DNA from: Vulcanimicrobiota bacterium
GTDB lineage: Bacteria; Vulcanimicrobiota; Vulcanimicrobiia; Vulcanimicrobiales; Vulcanimicrobiaceae
DNA: 18,740 nucleotides
Direction: 5' to 3'
Assembly (NCBI GenBank): GCA_019245275.1
Contig: JAFARW010000185.1
Span: forward strand, 1-18,740
The notes under the pieces are model-generated. The model saw only the letters and a list, made by a program, of their open reading frames with translations. It did no database searches and was not told the DNA's origin. Position numbers and translations under genes: made by a program. Within the stretch, counting starts at the first letter, position 1; each line of letters starts with the position of its first letter. This document shows positions 1-5,541 of this stretch, in pieces.

Positions 1-113
1 TTCCCCTGCGTCGTACCGATCGCTTTCTGCAACGCGGGAAACGTCATCCATTCCGCGGTCAATAACTCCGCTATCGCCCCGAGTCGAATCTTGGAGAGCA
101 GCAGCTCATCCAT
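1..113 (-). CDS. Winged-helix transcriptional regulator, 5' end only
   Basis: Only the first 37 codons are in the window; the gene runs off the left edge with no stop. The N-terminus reads MDELLLSKIRLGAIAEL, followed by a second helix and residues TTQGN. This matches the opening of small winged-helix regulators of the HTH_34/MarR-like type, whose usual pattern is 'LD.LIHSP.RL.IL..L' then 'L..T.GNLS', where the GN segment begins the recognition helix. It starts inside the 3' end of the upstream membrane-protein gene (8-nt overlap, ATGGATGA), so the two are almost certainly co-transcribed and translationally coupled. In such pairs the regulator often controls its own operon. The palindrome at 818-844 is a candidate operator (inference). 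The family call rests on 37 residues, so it is good but not certain. Confidence 0.72.
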   Translation of the reverse strand, partial: MDELLLSKIRLGAIAELLTAEWMTFPALQKAIGTTQG

Positions 114-684
114 TGGCGCGCGCGCGCTCCGCTTCAATTGCGATGCCGGCGCCCGCATAGCCGACCAGCATCCCGATAGCCAACACGATGCCCGGTGCAT
201 TGGGAATAAAGTTTGCTACAAGAATCGAGGCGAATAACACGATGCCGCCTGCGAGAGCGATGCGATTTCCCTGCACCCCTATAAAGGTTAGCGGTATCGC
301 ATACGCGATCGACCAAATCGCACCGTCAGCCCAGCCATTAAAGATGTTGCCGCAGAAGACAGCCACGCCGGCAGCGCATAGCGATATGAAAAGCACGCGC
401 AAGTATTGCGCCTCGATGATGCTTAACCGGTCGCAGCGGCGCGCTCGGTTGACATACGCTATCGTCGTCGTCAGCGCTACAGCGTAAAGCACAACGGCGG
501 GTGCAAACCACCACCACGTGAAGGCGCCGCGAAACCAGTAGATCGCCTGAAAGGTCAGGTCGAGAACGGCTGCGACGACACCCCACAGCACAAAAAGCGT
601 TCCGGATGGATGGATCGTGCGCTCTGCGTGGGCTAAGACTCGATCCACGAGGTCGAGCTGTTCCCGTGCTTCGGGCGCGTTCAT
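106..684 (-). CDS. Multi-pass membrane protein co-operonic with a winged-helix regulator
   Basis: This 192-aa protein has a soluble N-terminus of about 25 residues (MNAPEAREQLDLVDRVLAHA) and then about six hydrophobic segments: GTLFVLWGVVAAVLDL, WWWFAPAVVLYAVALTT, YLRVLFISLCAAGVAVF, IWSIAYAIPLTFIG, IALAGGIVLFASILV and GIVLAIGMLVGYAGAGI. No catalytic motif is visible and I do not recognise a named family. The frame stays open upstream to an ATG at 816, but the extra 44 residues are rich in Arg, Ser and Pro and look non-coding, so I prefer the ATG at 684. The Shine-Dalgarno there is poor (GGGGCC). Its stop overlaps the start of the winged-helix regulator. Membrane proteins paired this way are often targets of the regulator or sensors of membrane stress; that role is inference. 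Confidence 0.72.
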   Translation of the reverse strand: MNAPEAREQLDLVDRVLAHAERTIHPSGTLFVLWGVVAAVLDLTFQAIYWFRGAFTWWWFAPAVVLYAVALTTTIAYVNRARRCDRLSIIEAQYLRVLFISLCAAGVAVFCGNIFNGWADGAIWSIAYAIPLTFIGVQGNRIALAGGIVLFASILVANFIPNAPGIVLAIGMLVGYAGAGIAIEAERARANG

Positions 685-817
685 ATGCGCGGGCCCCAGC
701 CTGCAAACGTTGTGCGAATTGCGAGCGGTGCGACTTCGTTCGGCCGAAGCTCTGCTAAAGGGCCGTCTACTAGGGGATTGGTTTTCCGGGTAATCATTGC
801 CAAATGGTCCTTCCATT

Positions 818-844
818 AGAATAGTCTATTTTATAGACTATTCT
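818..844. promoter_or_regulatory. Perfect 12-bp inverted repeat, candidate operator
   Basis: The arms AGAATAGTCTAT (818-829) and ATAGACTATTCT (833-844) are exact reverse complements around a TTT spacer. The element lies just downstream of the minus-strand -10 box at 847-852, so the predicted start site (about 840) falls inside it. This is where a repressor would block transcription. It is AT-rich in a GC-rich region. It lacks a U-tract suitable for a terminator of either neighbour. The co-operonic winged-helix protein is the obvious candidate ligand (inference). It could instead form a 5' hairpin in the mRNA. Confidence 0.7.
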
Positions 845-846
845 GG

Positions 847-875
847 AGTTTACCGGGCCGGACACCGTTTGTCAA
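847..875 (-). promoter_or_regulatory. Sigma-70-type promoter of the membrane protein/regulator operon
   Basis: On the minus strand a perfect -35 TTGACA (875-870) is followed after exactly 17 bp by TAAACT (852-847), which matches four of six -10 consensus positions. Predicted initiation is near 840, within the 818-844 palindrome. The leader would be about 24 nt to the ATG at 816 or about 156 nt to the preferred ATG at 684. Confidence 0.65.
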
Positions 876-882
876 GGACGGT

Positions 883-912
883 TTGACACTCCAAGCGAGC
901 CGATGGTAAGGT
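883..912 (+). promoter_or_regulatory. Probable rplU promoter
   Basis: A consensus -35 TTGACA (883-888) is followed after 18 bp by TAAGGT (907-912), a weaker -10 that keeps the TA....T positions. Initiation would be near 919, only a few bases before the rplU ATG at 922, which implies a nearly leaderless mRNA. No strong Shine-Dalgarno precedes the ATG. The divergent -35 boxes (870-875 and 883-888) lie only 7 bp apart. Confidence 0.5.
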
Positions 913-921
913 GCGTAGGTT

Positions 922-1233
922 ATGTACGCGATCATCGAAACCGGCGGCAAGCAATTCAAGGTCGCCGAAGGCGACGTCATTCGGTGTGACATTGCTGCCG
1001 AGCCGGGTGCCGACGTCACATTCGATCGCGTAGCCCTCGCCGGAAAAGGTGCGAAGGCGACCGTCGGCCAGCCGCTGATTTCGGGCGCCAAGGTCACGGG
1101 GACGGTGCTGCGTCAAGGCAAAGGACGCAAGATTCTCGTCTTCAAGTACAAGCCGAAGAAGCGCGTTCGAAAATTGACCGGCCACCGGCAACCGTTCACC
1201 GAAATCAAGATCACGAAGATCGACCTGCCGTAA
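922..1233 (+). CDS. rplU: 50S ribosomal protein L21 (bL21)
   Basis: The 103-aa protein has the full family length. It starts with MYAIIETGGKQFKVAEGD, the hallmark N-terminus of bL21, and contains the conserved basic segment KILVFKYKPKKRVRKLTGHR (about residues 72-91) that binds 23S rRNA. It is a structural protein of the large subunit. It is followed after 10 nt by prp, which preserves the first two members of the common rplU-prp-rpmA arrangement. The third member, rpmA, is not here. A promoter-like TTGACA...TAAGGT lies just upstream. The call is secure. Confidence 0.97.
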   Translation: MYAIIETGGKQFKVAEGDVIRCDIAAEPGADVTFDRVALAGKGAKATVGQPLISGAKVTGTVLRQGKGRKILVFKYKPKKRVRKLTGHRQPFTEIKITKIDLP

Positions 1234-1243
1234 GGCACGAGCC

Positions 1244-1576
1244 CTGCTCACCGTTACCTTTTTCAAAGACAGCCACGAGCGGCTGTCTTCTATTTCGGCC
1301 GATGGCCATGCGCAGTGGGACGACGAAGGTCAGGACATCGTCTGCGCCGCGGTTTCGGCGATTCTACAGGCGGCGCGGCTTGGACTCGAGCAACATGCAC
1401 GCGCGCTTTCCGAAGCGCATCAAACGAAAGGGCATCTTCACTTGAGCTGGCCGGCAGACAAACGCGGGGATCCGGCCGTCGCTGCAATTGCCGATACCGC
1501 GCGGCTAGCGATCGAGCGAATCGCCGGAGATTACCCGGACTATGTCCGGTATGCGATCCGCCGGCTCGAGGAGTAA
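1244..1576 (+). CDS. prp: Ribosomal-processing cysteine protease Prp (YsxB family)
   Basis: The 110-aa product begins (M)LTVTFFKDSHERLSS, then SADGHA and DIVCAAVSAI. His22 and Cys34 form the catalytic pair of Prp and Asp31 is also conserved. The numbering coincides with that described for the Staphylococcus enzyme. Prp removes an N-terminal extension of ribosomal protein L27 before assembly. No ATG, GTG or TTG occurs in frame near the expected N-terminus. The only start fitting the family is CTG at 1244, preceded by TAAGG (1231-1235) that overlaps the rplU stop. The C-terminal half is helical and charged, ending IRRLEE. Codons 8-16 contain a strong hairpin that may limit expression. Function is confident and the start codon unusual. 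Confidence 0.88.
   Translation: MLTVTFFKDSHERLSSISADGHAQWDDEGQDIVCAAVSAILQAARLGLEQHARALSEAHQTKGHLHLSWPADKRGDPAVAAIADTARLAIERIAGDYPDYVRYAIRRLEE
1266..1289 (+). terminator. Terminator-like hairpin inside the 5' end of prp
   Basis: A perfect 9-bp stem, AAGACAGCC (1266-1274) and GGCTGTCTT (1281-1289), encloses the loop ACGAGC and is followed by the pyrimidine-rich CTATTTC. It lies 33 nt after the rplU stop codon, the usual place for an intrinsic terminator, yet inside the prp reading frame (codons 8-16). The U-tract is imperfect, so partial termination or attenuation between rplU and prp is more likely than a full stop (inference). Confidence 0.5.
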
Positions 1577-1624
1577 CTCCACCGAACAAGGTGGGTAAGA
1601 ACTGACGACGATAAAGGAGCAACC

Positions 1625-1897
1625 ATGACGGATACCTTTAAACCGACGCCCGCAGACACGTACGGCGGCTCAACCTATGGCAATGCTCAACAAGATAAGA
1701 CGAGTTATGAACCGAGCGAAGGCACAGGCGAAATCGGCAAAGCGCTGCTAATTGGTGTCTTAGGCGGTATCCTCTCCGCAGCGGGCTATATGGTGTACCA
1801 GCGGCTGCCAGACGAGCACAAGCAGCGGCTGCAATCGCAGGCGCGCAACGCGTTGCAGCAGCGGATCAACGAGATCCGCAGCAACTTCAATATTTAA
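1625..1897 (+). CDS. Small glycine-rich single-pass membrane protein, unknown function
   Basis: This 90-aa protein has a polar N-terminus with Tyr, Gly and Thr (about residues 1-37). One hydrophobic segment with regularly spaced small residues follows (ALLIGVLGGILSAAGYMVYQ, about 40-59). The tail is amphipathic and Gln/Arg-rich (about 60-90), probably helical. The Gly/Ala spacing resembles glycine-zipper membrane helices and the overall plan resembles YtxH-like proteins, but no family assignment is claimed. The start is well supported: AAGGAG at 1614-1619 lies 5 nt before ATG. It occupies the slot after prp where rpmA is often found, but shows no similarity to L27. Its stop codon overlaps that of convergent tatA. 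Confidence 0.72.
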   Translation: MTDTFKPTPADTYGGSTYGNAQQDKTSYEPSEGTGEIGKALLIGVLGGILSAAGYMVYQRLPDEHKQRLQSQARNALQQRINEIRSNFNI

Positions 1898-2091
1898 CTA
1901 GTTGGCGGCTCGCCGCCGGTTGCTTCGTGCTCGTCCGCGGCGCGCTCGATCTCGCGAATGAAGCTCTGCGACGTGTTTTGAACGTCGCGCATCACGTGGC
2001 CGGCCTTGCGCATGATACCCGGCAGACGGTCCGGCCCGAAGAGGAGCAGCGCGCCGACCCCTAAGATCGCGATTTCGGTCACCGAAAGCAT
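1894..2091 (-). CDS. tatA: Sec-independent translocase subunit TatA/TatB family
   Basis: The 65-aa protein begins MLSVTEIAILGVGALLLFGP, a short transmembrane helix, the FGP hinge, and then DRLPGIMRKAG. That is the TatA/Hcf106 signature. An amphipathic helix (about residues 24-50) and an acidic tail follow. It forms or gates the pore that exports folded proteins together with TatC, which is not in this window. The ATG at 2091 is preceded by AGAGGGG on the minus strand, so the upstream in-frame extension to 2136 is rejected. At 65 aa it is on the short side of the family. Its stop shares TTAA with the stop of the convergent 1625-1897 gene. Confidence 0.9.
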   Translation of the reverse strand: MLSVTEIAILGVGALLLFGPDRLPGIMRKAGHVMRDVQNTSQSFIREIERAADEHEATGGEPPTS

Positions 2092-2189
2092 TGCGGCCCC
2101 TCTGGTTCGGCAGGGCTCTCCTGCGGACCCGTGCAAGCACCGAAGTCCGCTGTTTCCCGGGTCAATTTAGAGCAAAGGCCGATTTCCGT

Positions 2190-2663
2190 TTGAAGATCAT
2201 TTACACGCGGGGCAACCGTACCGAAACCCTCGCTTCTCTCGCAACGTTGCGGAAGATTCTCCACCGCTTCGTTGCGCATCGCGTTTTTTACGAGCTGTCC
2301 AGCCGCAACAAACGCGGGCACGAGTTCTTTTCGGCCAAGAACATCTTTGTCTGCGGCTCGATCGAAATCACGAATCGCGACTATTTGACGATTACCGTCT
2401 TTGATGCGAACAATCCGACACATTCGATCGAAATTTTGAACCCCGCGATGATGCGCATCTATGAAGAAACGCCCGGGCAGGGCTTCGCCGTTTCATTCAT
2501 CAGCGAGACCGACACGGGCGTCGAGTCGCGTTGCTACCTGCGGGACGAGGGCGACGACGGCGAGGGTGGCACGAAGCGCACGGCGCTCGAGCACATCACG
2601 CTGCCGCAACTCTTTGAGTACTTAGAAGAGATAACGACGACGGAAAGCACGTTCAGGCGTTAG
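2190..2663 (+). CDS. Hypothetical protein, 157 aa
   Basis: I do not recognise this protein. It reads MKIIYTRGNRTETLASL, then a region rich in beta-type residues (SIEITNRDYLTITVFDANN; SIEILNP; GFAVSFISET). An acidic glycine loop follows (DEGDDGEGG, about residues 121-129), and the helical C-terminus is LPQLFEYLEEITTTES. There is no signal peptide, membrane segment or cysteine motif, so it is probably a cytosolic alpha/beta protein. The frame opens at a TTG at 2091, which would overlap the tatA start. The TTG at 2190, with AAAGG about 11 nt upstream, is preferred because the sequence only looks protein-like from there. It diverges from tatA and converges with the TPR gene. Confidence 0.6.
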   Translation: MKIIYTRGNRTETLASLATLRKILHRFVAHRVFYELSSRNKRGHEFFSAKNIFVCGSIEITNRDYLTITVFDANNPTHSIEILNPAMMRIYEETPGQGFAVSFISETDTGVESRCYLRDEGDDGEGGTKRTALEHITLPQLFEYLEEITTTESTFRR

Positions 2664-2673
2664 GGCTACCGCT

Positions 2674-3129
2674 CTACTTGCGCCGGATTCGATCGGCGCG
2701 TCGAAACTCGCGAACCGCATCGGCATGCCGCCCCAGCTTCTTGAAGGCGACTCCTAGATTAAAATGCGCCGCCCGGTGTCCGTCGTCGGCGCGCAGCGCC
2801 GCTTCGTATTGCCGCACGGCCGCCTCAACCTGACCGCCCTCGAGCAGCAGATTGCCGATATTGACCAGCGCCGGCGCGAACGCGGGGTGGATTGCCAAAG
2901 CCGCATTGAAATCGTTCAGACCATCGCCATGTCGTCCCTGATGCACGCGCGCCACGCCACGCTTATTGAAGATGCTCGCACGATCGCCGGAATCTTCTGT
3001 GGCTAGCAGCGCGCTCAATTCGGCCTCGGCGCGCGCGAATTCGCCCACGTCTATCAACCTGACCGCGCGCTCGAACGGTGACGGAGCGCGAACGCCAAAA
3101 AATGCCGCGACTTTGCTCAGGTTGAACAC
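2674..3129 (-). CDS. TPR-repeat protein
   Basis: The 151-aa product contains about three tandem tetratricopeptide repeats covering most of its length. Examples are FNKRGVARVHQGRHGDGLND, then ALVNIGNLLLEGGQVEAAV and AHFNLGVAFKKLGRHADAV, with the usual Gly/Ala at position 8 and Ala at position 20. An N-terminal helical pair (FERAVRLIDVGEFARAEAEL) may be a further degenerate repeat. TPRs form a protein-binding superhelix; the partner is unknown. No signal peptide is visible, so it is probably cytosolic. The GTG at 3129 is chosen because it avoids trmD. An ATG at 3204 in the same frame would add 25 Ser/Thr-rich residues and overlap trmD by 68 nt. Neither has a good Shine-Dalgarno. Confidence 0.78.
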   Translation of the reverse strand: MFNLSKVAAFFGVRAPSPFERAVRLIDVGEFARAEAELSALLATEDSGDRASIFNKRGVARVHQGRHGDGLNDFNAALAIHPAFAPALVNIGNLLLEGGQVEAAVRQYEAALRADDGHRAAHFNLGVAFKKLGRHADAVREFRRADRIRRK

Positions 3130-3136
3130 ATCTGTA

Positions 3137-3814
3137 GTGTTTGCGATCGATATCGTCTCGCTCTTTCCGGAAGTCTTTGCGCCGTTTGTCGGGCTGTCGA
3201 TCATCGGACGCGCGCTTGAGGGTGGGATGGTCGATGTCCATTATCACAACATCCTCGACGCGCTCGAATCCGGTGAACGCGCCGACGAACGCCCGTACGG
3301 CGGCGGCCCTGGGATGGTCATGCGAATCGAGCCGCTCGCAAAGATCTTGGACGAGATTGTCGCCGCGGCGCCTCCAAACGAGCGCCGCGCGATCGTCCTG
3401 CCGTCACCGGCCGGCAAGCACTTCGAACAGGATGACGCCGCGCGGCTCAGCCGACTCGATCGCTTGATCATCGTCTGCGGCCACTACGAAGGCATCGATG
3501 AGCGGCTCGGCGCGCTCTATCCGCTCGAAGAGCTTTCTCTCGGCGACTTCGTGATGACCGGCGGCGAAATTGCGGCGCTTGCGATCCTCGACGCGACCGT
3601 ACGTCTCGTCGAGGGGACGTTGCCCAAGCAATCGGTCAGTCAGGAGTCCTTTAGCGGCGATTCGCTCGACCATCCGGCATACACTAGACCGCCGCGCTTT
3701 CGCGGGGTCGACGTCCCGCAGGTGCTCCTCTCCGGGGACCACGCGAAGATCGCCGAATGGCGTCGCGAAGCCTCGCGGGCCCGAACGCGGGCCCGCCGCC
3801 CCGACATGGGCTAG
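3137..3814 (+). CDS. trmD: tRNA (guanine-37-N1)-methyltransferase TrmD
   Basis: TrmD transfers methyl from S-adenosylmethionine to G37 next to the anticodon and so prevents +1 frameshifting. The 225-aa protein opens with FAIDIVSLFPEVF and carries the trefoil-knot (SPOUT) motifs PYGGGPGM (53-60), CGHYEGIDER (114-123) and LGDFVMTGGE (135-144). The tRNA-binding/catalytic segment DHPAYTRP (178-185) is also present. The GTG at 3137 gives the canonical N-terminus; the frame is open upstream but that part is antisense to the TPR gene. It is slightly shorter than the usual 240 or so residues, with a truncated Arg-rich C-terminal helix. trmD-rplS is the classical order, but rpsP and rimM are missing here. 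Confidence 0.95.
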   Translation: MFAIDIVSLFPEVFAPFVGLSIIGRALEGGMVDVHYHNILDALESGERADERPYGGGPGMVMRIEPLAKILDEIVAAAPPNERRAIVLPSPAGKHFEQDDAARLSRLDRLIIVCGHYEGIDERLGALYPLEELSLGDFVMTGGEIAALAILDATVRLVEGTLPKQSVSQESFSGDSLDHPAYTRPPRFRGVDVPQVLLSGDHAKIAEWRREASRARTRARRPDMG

Positions 3815-3825
3815 GGGAACTTCCC

Positions 3826-3854
3826 TTGCCCAGCCGTCCGCCGGATGGTATCAT
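3826..3854 (+). promoter_or_regulatory. Candidate rplS promoter
   Basis: TTGCCC (3826-3831) is followed after 17 bp by TATCAT (3849-3854), which matches four and five of six consensus positions respectively. Initiation would be near 3861, exactly where the terminator-like hairpin starts. The -10 lies in a small inverted repeat, CGGATG (3842-3847) and CATCCG (3852-3857). Confidence 0.45.
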
Positions 3855-3860
3855 CCGAGA

Positions 3861-3888
3861 GTTGTCCGGTTGCCGGCCAACTTTTTTT
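3861..3888 (+). terminator. Intrinsic terminator between trmD and rplS
   Basis: The stem is GTTG-T-CCGG (3861-3869) pairing with CCGG-C-CAAC (3873-3881), with a TTG loop and one T/C mismatch, followed immediately by seven Ts (3882-3888). It has the form of a Rho-independent terminator 47 nt after the trmD stop and 19 nt before the rplS ATG. It may end trmD transcripts or act as an attenuator or leader hairpin for rplS. Confidence 0.6.
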
Positions 3889-3907
3889 ACTACCTTAAGA
3901 GCAGCAC

Positions 3908-4258
3908 ATGAACGTCATCGACATCCTCAACCGCGAGCAATGCAAGCCCTCGATCCCGGACTTTCGTCCGGGCGATACGGTTAAGGTCTACTCCAGAATC
4001 ACCGAGGGCGGCAAAGAACGCGTCCAGATGTTCGAAGGCGTCGTAACCGTCCGTAAAGGCGGAGGCGCCAACGAGTCGATCACGATCCGCCGCGTCGCAC
4101 ACGGCGTCGGCGTCGAAAAGACGTTCTTACTGCACAGCCCGCGCGTAGAGCGCATTGAGGTCACCAAACGAGGCGTCGTGCGACGCAGCCGTTTGTACTA
4201 CTTGAGCGAGAAGGTCGGCAAAGCCGCGCGCATTCAAGAGAAGAAAGTCCTCCGTTAG
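3908..4258 (+). CDS. rplS: 50S ribosomal protein L19 (bL19)
   Basis: This is a full-length 116-aa bL19. The conserved core runs FRPGDTVKVYSRITEGGKER (about 19-38), VQMFEGVVTVRKGGGANESI (about 39-58) and the signature HSPRVERIEV (about 76-85), ending with RAKLYYL-like RSRLYYLSEKVGKAARI. The protein lies at the interface between the two ribosomal subunits. The preceding leader contains a terminator-like hairpin and a candidate promoter, suggesting it can be expressed separately from trmD. Only a weak AAGAG precedes the ATG. The next gene, a signal peptidase, begins about 22 nt downstream. Confidence 0.97.
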   Translation: MNVIDILNREQCKPSIPDFRPGDTVKVYSRITEGGKERVQMFEGVVTVRKGGGANESITIRRVAHGVGVEKTFLLHSPRVERIEVTKRGVVRRSRLYYLSEKVGKAARIQEKKVLR

Positions 4259-4280
4259 TATCGCCCTGACACCACTTCAA

Positions 4281-4997
4281 TTGCTCGGCCTGATCTGTGT
4301 CTTTGCAGTGGCCCGGCTCGTTCTTTCCGTGCGCCCCTTGACTGTCGCCGCCAAGCGCCGGGGCTCGACCGTTTCGGTCATCCGCGAGTATCTGGATGCA
4401 TTCATCGTCGCCGGGCTCGTCGCGCTCTTCTTGATCACGTTCGTCGTACGAACGTTTTACATTCCGTCGGCTTCGATGGAGCCCACGCTTCAAATCCATG
4501 ACGTCTTGCTCGTCAACGAATTCGAATATCGCTTTGTGCGGCCGCAACATGGCGACATCGTCGTCTTCCCTCCGCCGATTCCATCACAGAGCGATTTCAT
4601 AAAGCGCCTGATCGGGACGCCCGGCGACCGTCTGGCCGTCCACCATGGTGTCGTTTATCGGAACGGGATGGCGCTCAAAGAGCCCTACACATCCGAGAAA
4701 CCCGACTACGATCTCGACATCAAGAATTACGGAATCTACGTGAATGGAACGTCGCTCGATCCGGTGTCGGCTAACGTCCCGCCGCGCTCGGCCTGGCAGG
4801 CTCCCGATCGCATTCCGGACGGCTACTACTTCATGATGGGCGACAATCGCAATAACTCCGACGACTCACACGAATGGGGTTTTGCGCAACTGCGCGGCGA
4901 TTTTGCCGCGGGACCGAACAAAGGACACCGAGCAGGATTCACCGGCCGCGCATTTCTGCTGTTCTGGCCGCCTAACCGCATCCGCATTTTGCGCTAA
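4281..4997 (+). CDS. lepB: Type I signal peptidase (first copy)
   Basis: The 238-aa protein is a membrane-bound S26 peptidase that removes signal peptides from exported proteins. There are two N-terminal hydrophobic segments, about residues 2-17 and 38-58. Motif SASMEPT follows with nucleophile Ser65, then SDFIKRLIGTPGDR with general base Lys108, and the late box GDNRNNSDDS (187-196). An insertion of about 40 residues between the Lys motif and the late box (YTSEKPDYDLDIKNYGIYVN and onwards) enlarges the domain relative to the second copy. The TTG at 4281 is the only plausible start after the rplS stop. The frame is open further upstream without a normal start codon, so the N-terminus is uncertain by a few residues. 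Confidence 0.92.
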   Translation: MLGLICVFAVARLVLSVRPLTVAAKRRGSTVSVIREYLDAFIVAGLVALFLITFVVRTFYIPSASMEPTLQIHDVLLVNEFEYRFVRPQHGDIVVFPPPIPSQSDFIKRLIGTPGDRLAVHHGVVYRNGMALKEPYTSEKPDYDLDIKNYGIYVNGTSLDPVSANVPPRSAWQAPDRIPDGYYFMMGDNRNNSDDSHEWGFAQLRGDFAAGPNKGHRAGFTGRAFLLFWPPNRIRILR

Positions 4998-5031
4998 AAG
5001 AACGTCGTCGCGTTAACGCGAACAGAGTTCC

Positions 5032-5541
5032 GTGCCTCGGCAACTGCACTGGCGCTCGGTGGCAAGCATTTCGTTGCAAATCGCCGCCCTTGGAGTTCTC
5101 GCGTTTGCATTCTTCATGCGCGCGCCGCAGGTCTCAGGGCTCTCGATGGAGCCGTACGTTATGTCCGGCGAGTATGTCTTGATCAACACCGTCGCGTATC
5201 GAATCGGCCACCCGGCACGCGGCGACATCGTCGCGTTTCGCCATGAACGCTCTGCCCCGTCTGTCTATTTGAAGCGTGTCATCGGGTTGCCGGGAGACCG
5301 AATCAATGTCATTCGGGGCGCGGTCTACGTCAACGGTGCACGGCTGAGCGAACCTTACGTCCGCTTTCCCGATCGCCGAACCTTCTCCGCGGTCACGGTC
5401 CCGACCGGAATGTTATACGTTCTCGGCGACAACCGTGCGAACAGCGACGACTCACGTTTTTGGGGCTTTGTCGATCAGAATCAAGTAATCGGCAAGGCCA
5501 TCGCTGGAATCTGGCCGCCGGCACGGGTCGGCGCATTATGA
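5032..5541 (+). CDS. lepB: Type I signal peptidase (second, compact copy)
   Basis: This is a second S26 signal peptidase, 169 aa, with one N-terminal transmembrane helix (SISLQIAALGVLAFAFFM, about 12-29). It has SGLSMEP with nucleophile Ser38, VYLKRVIGLPGDR with Lys81, and GDNRANSDDS (132-141). All catalytic residues are intact, so it should be active. It is shorter than copy one because it lacks the inter-motif insertion, and it resembles the compact Firmicutes-type SipS. The start is GTG at 5032, with only a weak AGAG upstream. Its stop overlaps the rbgA start as ATGA (5538-5541), indicating translational coupling. The two copies differ widely, so this is an old duplication or separate acquisition rather than a recent copy. 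Confidence 0.92.
   Translation: MPRQLHWRSVASISLQIAALGVLAFAFFMRAPQVSGLSMEPYVMSGEYVLINTVAYRIGHPARGDIVAFRHERSAPSVYLKRVIGLPGDRINVIRGAVYVNGARLSEPYVRFPDRRTFSAVTVPTGMLYVLGDNRANSDDSRFWGFVDQNQVIGKAIAGIWPPARVGAL

Noticed and set aside
113..126. Run of alternating C and G
   Set aside because: It is explained by Ala/Arg codons at the end of the membrane-protein gene; no repeat or structural role can be supported.
685..816. N-terminal extension of the membrane protein to ATG 816
   Set aside because: The added 44 residues are Arg/Ser/Pro-rich and the start would sit 2 bp from the palindrome without a ribosome site; kept only as an alternative start.
818..844. The palindrome as an intrinsic terminator
   Set aside because: The stem is AT-rich, has no following U-tract on either strand, and lies upstream of both flanking genes.
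1579..1594. CCACC/GGTGG hairpin after prp as a terminator
   Set aside because: The stem is only 5 bp and there is no T-run after it.
1577..2100. Searched for rpmA (L27) after prp
   Set aside because: No reading frame shows an Ala-His-Lys-Lys-Gly-type N-terminus or the Gly-rich L27 core; the interval holds a small membrane protein and tatA.
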